Origin: Panacagrimonas sp965216845
GTDB lineage: Bacteria > Pseudomonadota > Gammaproteobacteria > Nevskiales > Nevskiaceae
NCBI GenBank assembly: GCA_965216845.1
Contig: OZ244200.1
Location: 2,790,001 to 2,854,000 of the forward strand
Direction of reading: 5' to 3'
Length of the DNA stretch: 64,000 nucleotides
Part shown: positions 52,691 to 61,573 of the stretch, one piece after another
How the letters are laid out: every line of letters starts with the position of its first letter
Numbering within the stretch: position 1 is the first letter of the stretch
Translations under genes and position numbers: made by a program
The notes under the pieces: model-generated
The model's database searches: none
What the model was told of the DNA's origin: nothing
The model's input: the letters and a program-made list of their open reading frames with translations, nothing else

Positions 52691-53132
52691 GCGCTTGTTG
52701 GTTTTCGCGTTACTGCTGGGCAGCGGCCTGGCGCAGGCGTCGATTGACTGGGACAGCCTCAGCGCCGACCAACAGCGCGTGTTGCACAAGGCGCAACCGA
52801 ATTGGGACAAGCTGCCGGCGCAACGTCAACAGCGTTTGCAGAACGGCGCACAACGCTGGCTGGAAATGAGCCCCGAACAGCGTCACAAAGCCGCTCACCG
52901 GCTCAAACGCTGGCAATCACTGACGCCGGAGCGGCGCACGCAATTGCGCCAACGCGCCAAACGCTTCCGGCAATTGCCGCCAAAACGGCAGCAACGGCTA
53001 CGTCGCTTGCGCCACGAATTTCAAAAACTCCCGGCCGAACAACAACAGCAACTGCGTGACTGTCGACGCCAAAAACGCGCCGGCAAGTCAGTCGATTGTC
53101 GCGCGCTTTGGCCGGATGCACCGCGTCGATGA
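52680..53132 (+). CDS. DUF3106 protein, secreted
   Basis: A 150-residue protein with a signal peptide (NKRLLVFALLLGSGLAQASI, cleavage near 19). The mature part is repetitive: each 15-20 residues carry L-P/T/S-P/A-E/Q-x-R/Q, for example SADQQRVLHKAQPNWDKLPA, SPEQRHKAAHRLKRW and TPERRTQLRQRAKRFRQLPP. It is very rich in Gln, Arg and Leu, and positively charged. These are the hallmarks of DUF3106. The ATG at 52680 has AAGGA eight bases upstream. The longer frame upstream (from 52464) is MP-repeat noise from the microsatellite. Its positive charge next to the strongly acidic partner peptide is notable. Confidence 0.82.
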   Translation: MWNKRLLVFALLLGSGLAQASIDWDSLSADQQRVLHKAQPNWDKLPAQRQQRLQNGAQRWLEMSPEQRHKAAHRLKRWQSLTPERRTQLRQRAKRFRQLPPKRQQRLRRLRHEFQKLPAEQQQQLRDCRRQKRAGKSVDCRALWPDAPRR

Positions 53133-53504
53133 ACTTCGCGTCTGGCGCTGCGGGCGCATGCAAAGCCACGGGCCTGCAATAACCCGGCACCAAAGCCAGC
53201 AAGGCGGTTGCGGCCGGAGCATTCCGGCGTCGGCTCGGATTCGCCCCCATCCAGCGCTGCCACACCCATCAACCGGCATTGAATACATCCGGCCGGTCGA
53301 TGATGATGCGCACCGCGCTTTCGCCAAACTCGCCAACCATGTTCCTGCAATCGGCCATGACCAGTTTCGTCGAAAGGGTAAAATGTACGCATGCAAACCG
53401 TTGCCTTCGCGGCGCGAGCCGATGGTATTGCAGGATATTGATTTCTCCGCCGGCGGCTGAGTCGCAGGCTGCGGCGGAGTCCCTCGTTTACTGGGAGCAT
53501 GGAA
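53133..53504. other. Gene-free region upstream of scoA
   Basis: 372 bp. It holds no supported gene, RNA or repeat. Short open frames on both strands have no recognisable family. It likely carries the scoAB promoter, but I cannot point to a clear motif. Confidence 0.4.
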
Positions 53505-54230
53505 ATGAGCAGCAAGCTTTTTGAAAGCGCCGAGGCGGCCTTTGATGGCCTGACCTTTGATGGCATGACGGTCGCCGCCGGCGGATTCGGCCTGTGCGGC
53601 GTACCGGTGGACCTGATCATGGCGCTCAAGGCGAGTAACGCCAAAGCCTTGACCGTGATCGGCAACAACGTCGGCTGTGATCAGCACGGCATGTGGCACG
53701 TACTCGCCAACGGGCAGATCAGGAAGGTGATCCTGTCCTACGCCGGCGAGAACAAGATTCTGGCGGACGCATTCATGAATGATCGCATCCAGATCGAGTT
53801 CAACCCGCAAGGCACGCTGGCCGAACGCCTGCGTGCCGGTGGCGCCGGCATCCCCGCATTCTTCACCCGCACCGGCTACGGCACGCGCATCGCCGAAGGC
53901 AAGGAAACGCGGCAGTTTCCGGATCACGACGGCAATCTGGACTGGTATGTCATGGAAACCGGCCTCACCGCCGACCTTTCCCTGGTCAAGGCCTGGAAAG
54001 CGGACAAGGAAGGCAATCTGGTCTACCGCAAGACCGCGCGCAACTTCAATCCGATGATCGCCAGCGCCGGCAAGATCACCATCGTCGAAGCCGAACAGAT
54101 CGTGGAGGTCGGTGAAATCGACCCGGATTCGGTGCACACCCCGGGCATTTTCGTGGACCGCATCGTGCCATCCACGCTGCAACCCAAACACATCGAAGTG
54201 CCCACCACCCGAGCCAAGGAGGCCGTCTGA
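53505..54230 (+). CDS. scoA: 3-oxoacid CoA-transferase subunit A
   Basis: The alpha subunit of a succinyl-CoA:3-ketoacid (SCOT-type) CoA-transferase, acting in ketone body or acetoacetate use. 241 residues. TVAAGGFGLCGVPVDLIMAL is the CoA-binding glycine-rich loop, followed by TVIGNNVGCDQHGMW and FFTRTGYGTRIAEGKETRQF. I chose the start MSSKLFES at 53505 because GGGAG stands seven bases before it; the ATG at 53499 overlaps the ribosome binding site. It is joined to scoB by TGATG. Confidence 0.95.
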   Translation: MSSKLFESAEAAFDGLTFDGMTVAAGGFGLCGVPVDLIMALKASNAKALTVIGNNVGCDQHGMWHVLANGQIRKVILSYAGENKILADAFMNDRIQIEFNPQGTLAERLRAGGAGIPAFFTRTGYGTRIAEGKETRQFPDHDGNLDWYVMETGLTADLSLVKAWKADKEGNLVYRKTARNFNPMIASAGKITIVEAEQIVEVGEIDPDSVHTPGIFVDRIVPSTLQPKHIEVPTTRAKEAV

Positions 54231-54886
54231 TGCCCTGGAATCGCCAACAGATGGCGCATCGCGCCGCGCAGGAATTGCAGGACGGCTTCTACGTCAACCT
54301 CGGCATCGGCATCCCCACCCTGGTCGCCAACATGGTGCCGCAGGGCATGAAGGTGACGCTGCAAAGTGAAAACGGCCTGCTCGGCATCGGCCCCTTCCCC
54401 TACGAGGGCGAGCTGGACGCCGACCTCATCAACGCCGGTAAGCAGACCATCACCGACCTGCCCGGCTCCAGCTATTTCTCCAGCGCCGATTCCTTCGGCA
54501 TGATCCGCGGCGGTCACATTGATCTGTCCATTCTGGGCGGCATGGAAGTGGCGCAAAACGGGGATCTGGCCAACTGGATGGTGCCCGGCAAGATGATCAA
54601 GGGCATGGGCGGCGCCATGGATCTGGTGGCCGGCGTGCGCAGGATCGTGGTGGTGATGGATCACTGCGACAAGGCCGGCAACCCGAAATTCAAGGGCCAG
54701 TGCAGCCTGCCGTTGACCGGAAAAGGCGTGGTGGATCTGCTCATCACCGATCTGGCAGTGTTTGAAATCGATCGGCGCGGTGGCAGCGGCGCAAAGCTGA
54801 TCCAGCTGGCGCCGGACGTGGACCTGGACACCGTCCAGTCCAAAACCGAAGCCGACTTCGAGCTTGCGCTGAGCCCAGAACAATGA
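54230..54886 (+). CDS. scoB: 3-oxoacid CoA-transferase subunit B
   Basis: The beta subunit of the SCOT-type CoA-transferase. 218 residues. YVNLGIGIPTLVANMVPQGM and QSENGLLGIGP, whose Glu forms the CoA thioester intermediate, are present, plus HIDLSILGGMEVAQNGDLAN typical of B subunits. It shares one base with the scoA stop. Together they would interconvert acetoacetate and acetoacetyl-CoA, consistent with lipid metabolism in this region. Confidence 0.96.
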   Translation: MPWNRQQMAHRAAQELQDGFYVNLGIGIPTLVANMVPQGMKVTLQSENGLLGIGPFPYEGELDADLINAGKQTITDLPGSSYFSSADSFGMIRGGHIDLSILGGMEVAQNGDLANWMVPGKMIKGMGGAMDLVAGVRRIVVVMDHCDKAGNPKFKGQCSLPLTGKGVVDLLITDLAVFEIDRRGGSGAKLIQLAPDVDLDTVQSKTEADFELALSPEQ

Positions 54887-55027
54887 CCCGAAGCAACCGC
54901 TCTGGCGCCCTGGCTGGGTGCGACCCTGCCGGCCAGACGGGTAGCGCTTGCCTGGCTGCGGCCACCGCGGGCGACACAAGAATGTATCAACCGGGCGGTT
55001 TGTCTCCCCATCGCAGGCCGGGCCTGC

Positions 55028-55033
55028 TATCAT
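55028..55033 (+). promoter_or_regulatory. Putative -10 box of the tRNA transcript
   Basis: TATCAT (one mismatch to TATAAT) lies about 13 bases before the tRNA-His start. No convincing -35 is found at the standard distance. Confidence 0.35.
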
Positions 55034-55046
55034 TCCGCCTTTAATG

Positions 55047-55122
55047 GTGGCCGTAGCTCAGTTGGTAGAGTCCCAGATTGTGATTCTGGTTGTCGCGGGT
55101 TCGATCCCCGTCGGTCACCCCA
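55047..55122 (+). tRNA. tRNA-His (anticodon GTG)
   Basis: A complete cloverleaf: acceptor GTGGCCG pairs with CGGTCAC, the D-arm is AGCTCAGTTGGTAGAG, the anticodon loop is GATTGTGATTC with GTG at 55080-55082, and the T-arm is GCGGGTTCGATCCCCGT. CCA is encoded. Base 55046 is G, the extra -1 residue typical of tRNA-His, opposite C73. Confidence 0.97.
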
Positions 55123-55151
55123 GTTTGATCAGACCAAAAGTCAAAACAAAC

Positions 55152-55227
<76 letters not shown>

Positions 55228-55826
55228 AGAAATCAAAGACTTGCGTATTACTTGCGTCGACTTTCGCAATACTTTCGCAATTCTTCGCGATAAAAGTCAG
55301 TTGGTCGGGATGACCATGACGGGTTTGCGCATATAAAACTTGCCTAAGGTTCGGGGGCCATGTGGCCAAGTCATTGGCTGTCTTTGGCGTCTGAGCCGGC
55401 TTGGACGCACATTTGCTACGCAGGCCGTCAAAGCTGAATCGCGCTGCGATCAGGCCTTGTTGACGGCAGTCACGAATGTGATGCTGTCATGCGCACCGGA
55501 GACCTTCGGCACTTTCCAGGCAGATCGCATCTTGCGGCAGGCCATCACCGGCTGACGCGCTCATCCGGCGGCCGTTGAAGGCGTTTTGAATGATCCGCCT
55601 CAATGCCGATTGCAGACGATGACGCAGCATTTGGCTAGTCCGAATAATTCACAAGGGCGCTGGCTTGCCCTCGCACGCCGGGGAAAAGCGCCGCCGAGCC
55701 TGCTTGTCATCGATTCCTCGAGCAGCCGCGTACGGACGAACAGGCCTACGATTGGATGGTCGCACTCAGGGTCCACGAAAAGGCATCATGCGCGCGAATT
55801 CGGCATGCAGGCGGAGTGTTCGTCGC
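55228..55826. other. Gene-poor stretch downstream of tRNA-Lys
   Basis: About 600 bp with no supported gene. Just after the tRNA there are staggered short repeats, ACTTGCGTA/ACTTGCGTC and ACTTTCGCAATACTTTCGCA, reminiscent of degenerate attachment-site surroundings of integrative elements. No integrase is visible. Short reading frames at 55340-55555 and 55586-55939 are unrecognisable. Confidence 0.4.
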
Positions 55827-55857
55827 AAAAAAAACCCCGCACTCAGCGGGGTTTTTT
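55827..55857. terminator. Bidirectional intrinsic terminator
   Basis: AACCCCGC-ACTCA-GCGGGGTT with eight A upstream and six T downstream. It sits 18 bp beyond the stop of the Ig-like lipoprotein gene and can also stop plus-strand transcription from the tRNA side. Confidence 0.85.
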
Positions 55858-55874
55858 CTGTTCCTTGGACTCGA

Positions 55875-58373
55875 TCAGGGAACAAAGGGTGGCGGCAGAG
55901 TGGTTGCCAGACAGGCGTCGCCCACCAGGAAGGTGTTGAGCGCCGTCACCACGCCTGAGTTGAAGTCCAGCTCGATGGCATCAAACGGCTGCGTCGCACC
56001 GAAGGAAACCAGACCGAATTCACGGTCACCCAACAGCGTGGTTCCGAGCAGATCCAGTTTCAGCAGTTCGGCGTCTTCCCGCGAAGACTGCACCTCCACA
56101 TTGTTGCGCAAGGTTCGAACCGTGATCTGAGACAGCAGCTCGACCTCGGCCAGAATGCCCGGCGGTTGCAGAATCAGGAAGCCCGGTCCGGGTTGCGTCG
56201 GCGTCGGCGGCAATGGACTGAACGTACTGCCGAGCGTCACCCGCAATCGCGTTCCGGCCGTCAGCAAACCAATCGGCGTGTTCATCGTCGCCACGGTCTC
56301 CGGATTGTCGTCAATCACGTTTTCCGGATTCATGACGCTGCAAAGCACGCACAGACCGAAGGGATCGCCGGACGCAAACGGCCCTGCGTTTGGCACATCC
56401 GGCTCCGGCTGCGGCGGACTGGAACGGATCGGCGTCGTGCAAATCTGATCGGTGACCACAACCGATGCGGTGGCCGAACGCTGCGCAGCTTCCGGAAAAG
56501 CATCGGTCTTCAAGGTGCCGGTCAGTGTGGTTGTTCCTTTGCTGTTGCCAGTCACGACGCCGAAGGTGTTGGCCTCAGCAATAGCCGTTGCACTGGTCGC
56601 CCAGTCAATCTGACTGTCGTCAATGGGCGCTTCGCCGCTGGAGAAGTCGCCAATCAGCGTGAACTGCTGATTACCGAAGACCGGGATATTCGCATTGCCT
56701 GGTTCGACGCGCAGTACGGCATTCAACACCGGCGCCTGCACCGTTACAAGTGCATTTCCGGACACCGGATCATTGTTGCGGTTGATGATGGCGGCGGTGA
56801 TGGTGGCCGGTGTCGGGCTGGCGGTAACACCGGTCACGACGTTGGTTGGCCCGGTGGTGTCCTGGGTTGCGGCCACCGATTGATTGCTGGATGTCCAAGT
56901 CACCGGCAGGTTGACCAGCGGCAGGTCTGCGTCGATCACACCCGCCGGGGTGTTGCTGAAGCGACCACGCGCAACCAGGGTCTGGGTGGTGCCCGCCGGG
57001 ATGGTCGATTGATCCGGCAGCACCACGATGGCCTCGATCACCGCCCGGGTGACGGTCAATCCCGTTGCGCGGGTGACCTGCGCCCCTTCCGAGTTGGTGG
57101 TCACCGCGGTGATGGTGGTCGAACCGGTGGTGCGCGTTGCGGCGCTGGTGGAGCCACCAACAACCGGCGCGACTCCGGCGACGTCTTCGACCGAGGATGT
57201 CCAGGTGATTTGCGACTGAATCGGTCGCAAGTTGGTGCCGTTGGGGTCGTCAGAGAATCGACCCAGCGCCGTAAAGGTCACGTTCCGGCCCAGCGGAACG
57301 ACGGGGCTGGCTGGCTGGATGATCATTTCCACCAACACCGGTCCTTCGTTGACCGACAGACTCACCGATTGGCTGACCAGCAACCCCTGTGAGTTGGTGG
57401 CGGATGCCGTGATGTTGGTATCCCCGCCGTCGAGCGCGCTGGCAACGGTGTTCTGACCCGTGGTCGGGAATACCGTTGCCACGCCGGTGGCTGAGGAGCT
57501 CCAGTTCACCGACACCGGCGCGGTGCTGGTGACGTTGCCGTCAGAAAAGATGCCGATGGCGGCCAGCGGCGTGGTATCGCCTTTGTTAACAACCAGCGGC
57601 GGATCATTGGCGGGATCCGGATCCGTTGGCGCCAGCCCATCGGAGTTGGTATCGATGATGATGCCAATGAGCACAGGATCAGGCAGCGGTGCCGGAACCA
57701 CGGAAACCGCTGCAGTTCCGGACATCACATTGCCGTTATTGACAGCGGTTGCCTGAATCACCACCGGGCCACCCGGACTGATGCCGGTGACGGTGGTGGT
57801 CGAGCCTGTTGCCGGGCTGACCGCGGCCACGCCGGGCACCGAAGATGTCCAGGTCACCGAAACCGGACGAACACCATCCTGGAAGGTTCCGGTGGCGCTG
57901 AGTTGCACGGTTCCGCCTTGGGTGATCACTGAATTCTGCGGCGTGACGTCAATGCGAAGCAGCAAGGCACCGTCACCCGGATCGTCCAACACCACCCTTA
58001 CCGATACCGGCGGTGAAGTCACCCCGTCTCGGCTGGCGGTGATCTGGGTGGTGCCAGGCGCAACGGCGGTAAACAAACCATTGCCATCGATGCCGCCAAC
58101 GTTGCTGGCTGAAGATGCCCAGGTCACATCCGAAACGACGCGGTCTTCGCTCGCTGCCGGCGCTCCGGGCGGCGCATCGAAGGTACCTGTTGCGGTGAAG
58201 GTCTGGGTATTGCCCACAACCACATCAACCGAGCCTTGGCTGTTATTGGGAGAAACAAACAACGCCTGCAGCGTTGCCTGAAAATCCGGGCTGTTGGCGC
58301 CGTTGCCGCCGCCGCCACATCCGGCGATCACCAACACCGCAAAAGCGGCAATAAACGAACGCAGAGCGACCAT
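55875..58373 (-). CDS. Lipoprotein with about six bacterial Ig-like (BIG2) repeats
   Basis: An 832-residue predicted lipoprotein. The signal peptide SFIAAFAVLVIAGCGGGG has the lipobox VIAGC near residue 18. From residue 30 to 620 there are about six BIG2-type domains of some 95 residues, each with an opening like LRIDVTPQNSVITQGGTVQL, a central VTWTSS, and an end like TVTAT. A C-terminal domain of about 200 residues, DQICTTPIRSSPPQPEPDVP onward, has three Cys (CVLCS) and is not recognised. It is probably an exported surface or adhesion-type protein. GGGAG precedes the start at 58373. Followed by a strong terminator. Confidence 0.85.
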   Translation of the reverse strand: MVALRSFIAAFAVLVIAGCGGGGNGANSPDFQATLQALFVSPNNSQGSVDVVVGNTQTFTATGTFDAPPGAPAASEDRVVSDVTWASSASNVGGIDGNGLFTAVAPGTTQITASRDGVTSPPVSVRVVLDDPGDGALLLRIDVTPQNSVITQGGTVQLSATGTFQDGVRPVSVTWTSSVPGVAAVSPATGSTTTVTGISPGGPVVIQATAVNNGNVMSGTAAVSVVPAPLPDPVLIGIIIDTNSDGLAPTDPDPANDPPLVVNKGDTTPLAAIGIFSDGNVTSTAPVSVNWSSSATGVATVFPTTGQNTVASALDGGDTNITASATNSQGLLVSQSVSLSVNEGPVLVEMIIQPASPVVPLGRNVTFTALGRFSDDPNGTNLRPIQSQITWTSSVEDVAGVAPVVGGSTSAATRTTGSTTITAVTTNSEGAQVTRATGLTVTRAVIEAIVVLPDQSTIPAGTTQTLVARGRFSNTPAGVIDADLPLVNLPVTWTSSNQSVAATQDTTGPTNVVTGVTASPTPATITAAIINRNNDPVSGNALVTVQAPVLNAVLRVEPGNANIPVFGNQQFTLIGDFSSGEAPIDDSQIDWATSATAIAEANTFGVVTGNSKGTTTLTGTLKTDAFPEAAQRSATASVVVTDQICTTPIRSSPPQPEPDVPNAGPFASGDPFGLCVLCSVMNPENVIDDNPETVATMNTPIGLLTAGTRLRVTLGSTFSPLPPTPTQPGPGFLILQPPGILAEVELLSQITVRTLRNNVEVQSSREDAELLKLDLLGTTLLGDREFGLVSFGATQPFDAIELDFNSGVVTALNTFLVGDACLATTLPPPFVP

Positions 58374-58565
58374 GGTCAAGTTCTCCCTTCCGGTTTCCAA
58401 TCGCGCGGTTTGCGCGTGATGAACTGTGTGAAGTATAAGCTCAAGTTTACGAAAATAAAACACGAATCGGCCGTCAGGAAATAGTGGCTTCCCGGGCAGA
58501 ATCTGAAAAGATATGCGTGTATTACTGACTATTTGGCGGCGAAACCGCAAGTTCCTGCAAAGCAA

Positions 58566-59651
58566 CTATCCCCCACGGTAGCGAAATCGCACGCGCTGCG
58601 TCAGACCACAGAATAACTCGTATGCAAGCGTTCCTGCTCGTTGGGCGATTTCCTCGGCCGGCAGGGATGCGCCCCACAGCGTCACCGCATCACCAACGTC
58701 CACCTTTTTCAGGCCGCGAAGGTCCAGACAAATCATGTCCATGGAGACACGGCCGATCATGGGGACGGTCTGACCGTGAATCATGGCCGGCGTGCCATTG
58801 GGCAGACACCGATGAACACCGTCGGCATAGCCAACCGCAGCCACACCGACCGGCATCTTTTCCGGCGTGATGTAGCTACCGCCATAACCGATCGCGCTGC
58901 CGGCCTCGAGGTCGCGCACCGCAATCAGTCTGCTTTCCAGACACAAGGCGGGCCGCAAGCCGATATCCGCGCCGATCTGACCGGGCATCGGAGAGGCCCC
59001 GTAAAGCATCAGGCCCGGACGCACCCACTCGCGCCGCGAATCCGGCCAGGCGATGATGCCCGCCGAATTGGCGATGGATCGCGCGCCAGCCACGTCCGCC
59101 AATACCTCATCGAAGGCCCGAATCTGACGCGGCGTCTCCGGTCGTTCAACCTCATCCGCGCAGGCCAGGTGGGTCATCCAGCCCTGGAAACGCCAGAACG
59201 GCCGTCGCCTGATGACCGCGCGCAACTCCGGAACCGCGGACAAGGGAAAGCCCAGACGGTGCATGCCGGTATCCAGCTTGAACCAGACCGCGATGTTGGA
59301 ACTGGCCGGCAGTGCCTCCAGCAGTTCGATCTGCCAGAAGTCGTGCACCACGATGTGCAGATTCTCATACGCCGCCAGCGCGGCCTCATCGGCCGAAATC
59401 ACGCCTTCGAGCAGTGCGATGGGTGCGCGCACATGCGCCTCACGCAGCTTTTGCGCCTCTTCCATACAGGCCACCGCCAACACATCCACGCCGGCGGATT
59501 CCAGCGCCCGCGCCACCGGCACCGCGCCGTGCCCGTAAGCATGGGCCTTGACCGCCGCCATCACCTGCGACTGCGGCGCATAGCGACGCACCACCGCCAG
59601 GTTATGACGAATCGCGTCCAGGTCAACGGTGGCCGTGACGCGTGGAATCAC
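58566..59651 (-). CDS. alr: Alanine racemase
   Basis: A PLP enzyme making D-alanine for peptidoglycan. 361 residues. The PLP lysine is in AAVKAHAYGHGAVPVA; most homologues have KANAYGHG, so Asn is replaced by His here. The second catalytic base Tyr is in AVGYADGVHR, and RPGLMLYGASP and GRVSMDMICLDL are also conserved. The ATG overlaps the dnaB stop as ATGA. The dnaB-alr order is common in gammaproteobacteria. Confidence 0.96.
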   Translation of the reverse strand: MIPRVTATVDLDAIRHNLAVVRRYAPQSQVMAAVKAHAYGHGAVPVARALESAGVDVLAVACMEEAQKLREAHVRAPIALLEGVISADEAALAAYENLHIVVHDFWQIELLEALPASSNIAVWFKLDTGMHRLGFPLSAVPELRAVIRRRPFWRFQGWMTHLACADEVERPETPRQIRAFDEVLADVAGARSIANSAGIIAWPDSRREWVRPGLMLYGASPMPGQIGADIGLRPALCLESRLIAVRDLEAGSAIGYGGSYITPEKMPVGVAAVGYADGVHRCLPNGTPAMIHGQTVPMIGRVSMDMICLDLRGLKKVDVGDAVTLWGASLPAEEIAQRAGTLAYELFCGLTQRVRFRYRGG

Positions 59652-60997
59652 GCGTGGAAGTCCTCCTCCCCATGCGCCAGATTGTCAAAGCGCGTGTAGC
59701 GGCCGAAGAACGCGGTCTTGACCATGCCGGTGGGACCGTTGCGCTGCTTGGCGATGATGATTTCGGCCGTGCCCTGATCCGGGCTTTCCTTGTTGTAGAC
59801 CTCGTCGCGATAGATGAACAGCACGATGTCCGCATCCTGTTCGATACCGCCGGACTCGCGCAAATCGGCCATGCGGGGCCGCTTGTTGTCACGTTGTTCG
59901 ACACCACGGTTGAGCTGCGACAACGCGATGACCGGCACCCCCAATTCCTTGCCCAGACTTTTCAGGCTGCGGGAAATCTCCGCGATTTCGTTGCTGCGAT
60001 TGTCACGCGTACCCGGCACCTGCATCAGCTGGATGTAATCCACCACCAGCAGGCCGATGCTCTCGCGCATCGCCAGGCGGCGCGCGCGCGCGCGCAGCTC
60101 CAGTGGAGACAGCGCGCCGGTCTCGTCGATGAACAACGGCGCCTTGCGCAGCTTGCCGACCACCCAGCTGAGCTGATCCATCTCTCGATCATCCAGCTTT
60201 CCCGAGCGCAGATTGCTCTGATCGATGCCGCCGCGCGAAGACAGCACTCGATAGCCCAACTGTTCAGCCGACATTTCCATGCTGAACACCGCCACCGGCA
60301 CCTGTTTTTCGAACGCGGCGTGCTCGGCGATGTTCATGGCGAAGGTGGTCTTGCCCATGGACGGCCGGCCGGCCACGATCACCAGATCGCCGGCCTGCAA
60401 ACCGTTGGTCATGCGGTCCAGATCGACAAAACCGGTGCGCAGCCCGCCGCCCTCGTCCGGGTTTTCACGCAGCTGCATGACCTTGTTCTGCACTTCCGGC
60501 AATACCTGGGCCATGCTCAGATAGCCGCTCTGCGTGCGAATACCGCGCTCACGAATGGCGAACACCTGCTGTTCGGCCACATCCAGCAACTCGCGAGGAT
60601 CGCGCCCTTCGGGTCGAAACCCCAACTCGGCAATCTGTCCGCCGGCGCCAATCAGGTTTCGCAACACCGAGCGCTCGCGCACGATGTCGGCATAGGCCAA
60701 CACGTTGGCGGCACTGGGTGTGTCGTTGGCCAGGGTGCCCAGATAGGCCACCCCGCCCGCCTGCTCCAGCTGCTCGCGGTCACGCAGATACTCGGTCAGC
60801 GTGATGAAGTCGCAGGGCCGGTTGGATCCCACCAGCTCGCAGATGGCGCGCCAGATGAGCTGATGATCGGCGCGGTAGAAATCGGTGTCGCCCAGCCGGT
60901 CCACCACATCATTCCAGCTGCGGTTGTCCAGCATCAGCCCGCCCAGCACCGATTGCTCGGCTTCAATCGAATACGGCAGGTCTCGGGGTTCGGTCAT
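59648..60997 (-). CDS. dnaB: Replicative DNA helicase
   Basis: The hexameric helicase that unwinds DNA at the replication fork. 449 residues. The N-terminal collar domain is SIEAEQSVLGGLMLDNRSWN onward, and the RecA-like motor has Walker A GRPSMGKTTFAMNIAEHAAF and Walker B LLVVDYIQLMQ, plus ESGGIEQDADIVLFIYRDEV. Lacks any intein. Its stop overlaps alr. Confidence 0.98.
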   Translation of the reverse strand: MTEPRDLPYSIEAEQSVLGGLMLDNRSWNDVVDRLGDTDFYRADHQLIWRAICELVGSNRPCDFITLTEYLRDREQLEQAGGVAYLGTLANDTPSAANVLAYADIVRERSVLRNLIGAGGQIAELGFRPEGRDPRELLDVAEQQVFAIRERGIRTQSGYLSMAQVLPEVQNKVMQLRENPDEGGGLRTGFVDLDRMTNGLQAGDLVIVAGRPSMGKTTFAMNIAEHAAFEKQVPVAVFSMEMSAEQLGYRVLSSRGGIDQSNLRSGKLDDREMDQLSWVVGKLRKAPLFIDETGALSPLELRARARRLAMRESIGLLVVDYIQLMQVPGTRDNRSNEIAEISRSLKSLGKELGVPVIALSQLNRGVEQRDNKRPRMADLRESGGIEQDADIVLFIYRDEVYNKESPDQGTAEIIIAKQRNGPTGMVKTAFFGRYTRFDNLAHGEEDFHA

Positions 60998-61030
60998 GGC
61001 GTGCCGCGCCGCGTTGGCGGGTCAGAATTG

Positions 61031-61054
61031 AAAAGGCCCGCGGGAGCGGGCCTT
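61031..61054 (-). terminator. Intrinsic terminator after rplI
   Basis: Read on the minus strand AAGGCCCGC pairs with GCGGGCCTT around a 4-base loop, followed by a short T-tract (TTTT counting from the stem end). Located between the rplI stop and the dnaB start; its weak T-tract may allow read-through. Confidence 0.6.
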
Positions 61055-61087
61055 GATGATATGTTGGAACGAAGCTGAGCGAGCGGA

Positions 61088-61561
61088 CTACTCGTCCTCG
61101 TCCGCACTGGCCTGTCGCGGATCCGAAACCTCCACGTTGATGCTGGTTTCAACTTCGCTGTGCAGATGAACGGCCACCGTGTAAGTGCCAGTGGCGCGGA
61201 TCGGGCCGCCGACCACGTCGATTTCGCTCTTGTTCAGGTCCAGACCCTGAGCCTTGGCGACGTCGGCGATTTCCGCCGGGCCGACCGAGCCGTAGAGCTT
61301 GCCTTCATCAGAGGCGCGAACCGAAACCGTCAGGCTCTTGTCCGCCAGCGCCTCGGCCCGCGCACGCGCGGCGTTGAGGGAATCGTTGGCTTTCTTGACC
61401 AACTCGGCCTTGCGCTGTTCGAAAACGCCGCGGTTCTGCTCATTGGCCGGCAGCGCCTTGCCTTGCGGCAGCAGGAAGTTGCGACCGTAACCAGCGGCAA
61501 CTTTCACGGTATCGCCCAGATCGCCCAGGTTCTTGATGCGTTCAAGCAGGATGACTTGCAT
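61088..61561 (-). CDS. rplI: 50S ribosomal protein L9
   Basis: A primary rRNA-binding protein of the large subunit. 157 residues, slightly longer than the usual 149. MQVILLERIKNLGDLGDTVK and VAAGYGRNFLLPQGKALPAN are the N-terminal domain, then the connecting helix, then the C-terminal domain with KLYGSVGPAEIADVAKAQGL. The tail ends in ASADEDE, an acidic extension. It follows rpsR by 12 bp. Confidence 0.98.
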   Translation of the reverse strand: MQVILLERIKNLGDLGDTVKVAAGYGRNFLLPQGKALPANEQNRGVFEQRKAELVKKANDSLNAARARAEALADKSLTVSVRASDEGKLYGSVGPAEIADVAKAQGLDLNKSEIDVVGGPIRATGTYTVAVHLHSEVETSINVEVSDPRQASADEDE

Positions 61562-61573
61562 GGGTTGTCCTCC

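Noticed and set aside
53088..54191. 367-codon open frame opposite scoA
   Set aside because: Antisense shadow; scoA/scoB are clearly coding.
55340..55555. 71-codon frame in the tRNA-downstream scar
   Set aside because: No ribosome binding site, no family and no neighbour support; possible relic only.
59642..61078. 478-codon open frame opposite dnaB
   Set aside because: Antisense to a complete DnaB and spans the rplI-dnaB gap; no family.
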